Assembly: GCA_964388305.1 (NCBI GenBank) | Contig: CAYMAA010000104.1 | Coordinates: 1-5,294 of the forward strand | Direction of reading: 5' to 3' | Length of the DNA: 5,294 nt | Source of the DNA: JAJQCI01 sp964388305 | GTDB lineage: Bacteria; Bacillota; Clostridia; Lachnospirales; CAG-274 | Shown here: one piece after another, positions 5,265 through 5,294 of the stretch | How positions within the stretch are numbered: position 1 is the stretch's first letter | Layout of the letters: each line of letters opens with the position of its first letter | Made by a program: the position numbers and the translations under genes | The notes under the pieces: model-generated | Databases searched by the model: none | What the model was told of the DNA's origin: nothing | Seen by the model: the letters and a program-made list of their open reading frames with translations, nothing else

Positions 5265-5294
5265 ATAACAGTTTACGCTTTTGATAAAAGAAAT

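Noticed and set aside
5263..5294. Possible C-terminus of a minus-strand gene ending in TAA at 5265-5263
   Set aside because: The terminator implies a gene to the right, but three different frames end within this 30-base tail and none can be chosen.
1..5294. CRISPR array or insertion sequence
   Set aside because: No regularly spaced direct repeats and no transposase frame or IS-type terminal repeats are visible.

Overview
The window looks like chromosomal DNA of an anaerobic gut-type Firmicute of the class Clostridia. This rests on AT-rich intergenic DNA, strong AAGGAGG-type ribosome binding sites, consensus sigma-A promoters, U-tract intrinsic terminators, tRNA genes without encoded CCA, and a giant fused 2-hydroxyacyl-CoA dehydratase activase gene typical of Clostridia. 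No species can be named from this sequence alone.

Left end (1-175, minus strand): the first 58 codons of a small tyrosine recombinase, cut by the window edge. Its catalytic domain begins almost at once, with no room for the usual N-terminal core-binding domain. Upstream of it (176-531) is a gene-free, AT-rich, highly structured region. It holds a 20-bp inverted repeat (209-228 and 373-392, 18 of 20 positions matching). The repeat brackets two strong plus-strand promoters, one of them a perfect TTGACA-17-TATAAT. A good minus-strand promoter lies across the outer edge of the right repeat and points toward the recombinase. The simplest reading is an invertible promoter switch (phase-variation element) with its own recombinase next to it. 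As written, the strong promoters face away from the recombinase gene; inversion would turn them toward it. This is the most interesting part of the window.

Middle (532-829, plus strand): a promoter, then two tRNA-Gly genes (anticodons GCC and CCC). A terminator-like hairpin lies between them. After the second tRNA is a terminator that works on paper in both directions, shared with the gene that converges from the right.

Right (836-5104, minus strand): one intact gene of 1422 codons. Its product has two tandem BadF/BadG/BcrA/BcrD (HgdC-type) ATPase modules, each with both iron-sulfur cysteines, followed by a cysteine cluster and two dehydratase-like (HgdB/DUF2229-related) halves. It has its own promoter, ribosome binding site and terminator and appears monocistronic. 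At the far right, a minus-strand terminator (5229-5264) closes an unseen gene beyond the window.
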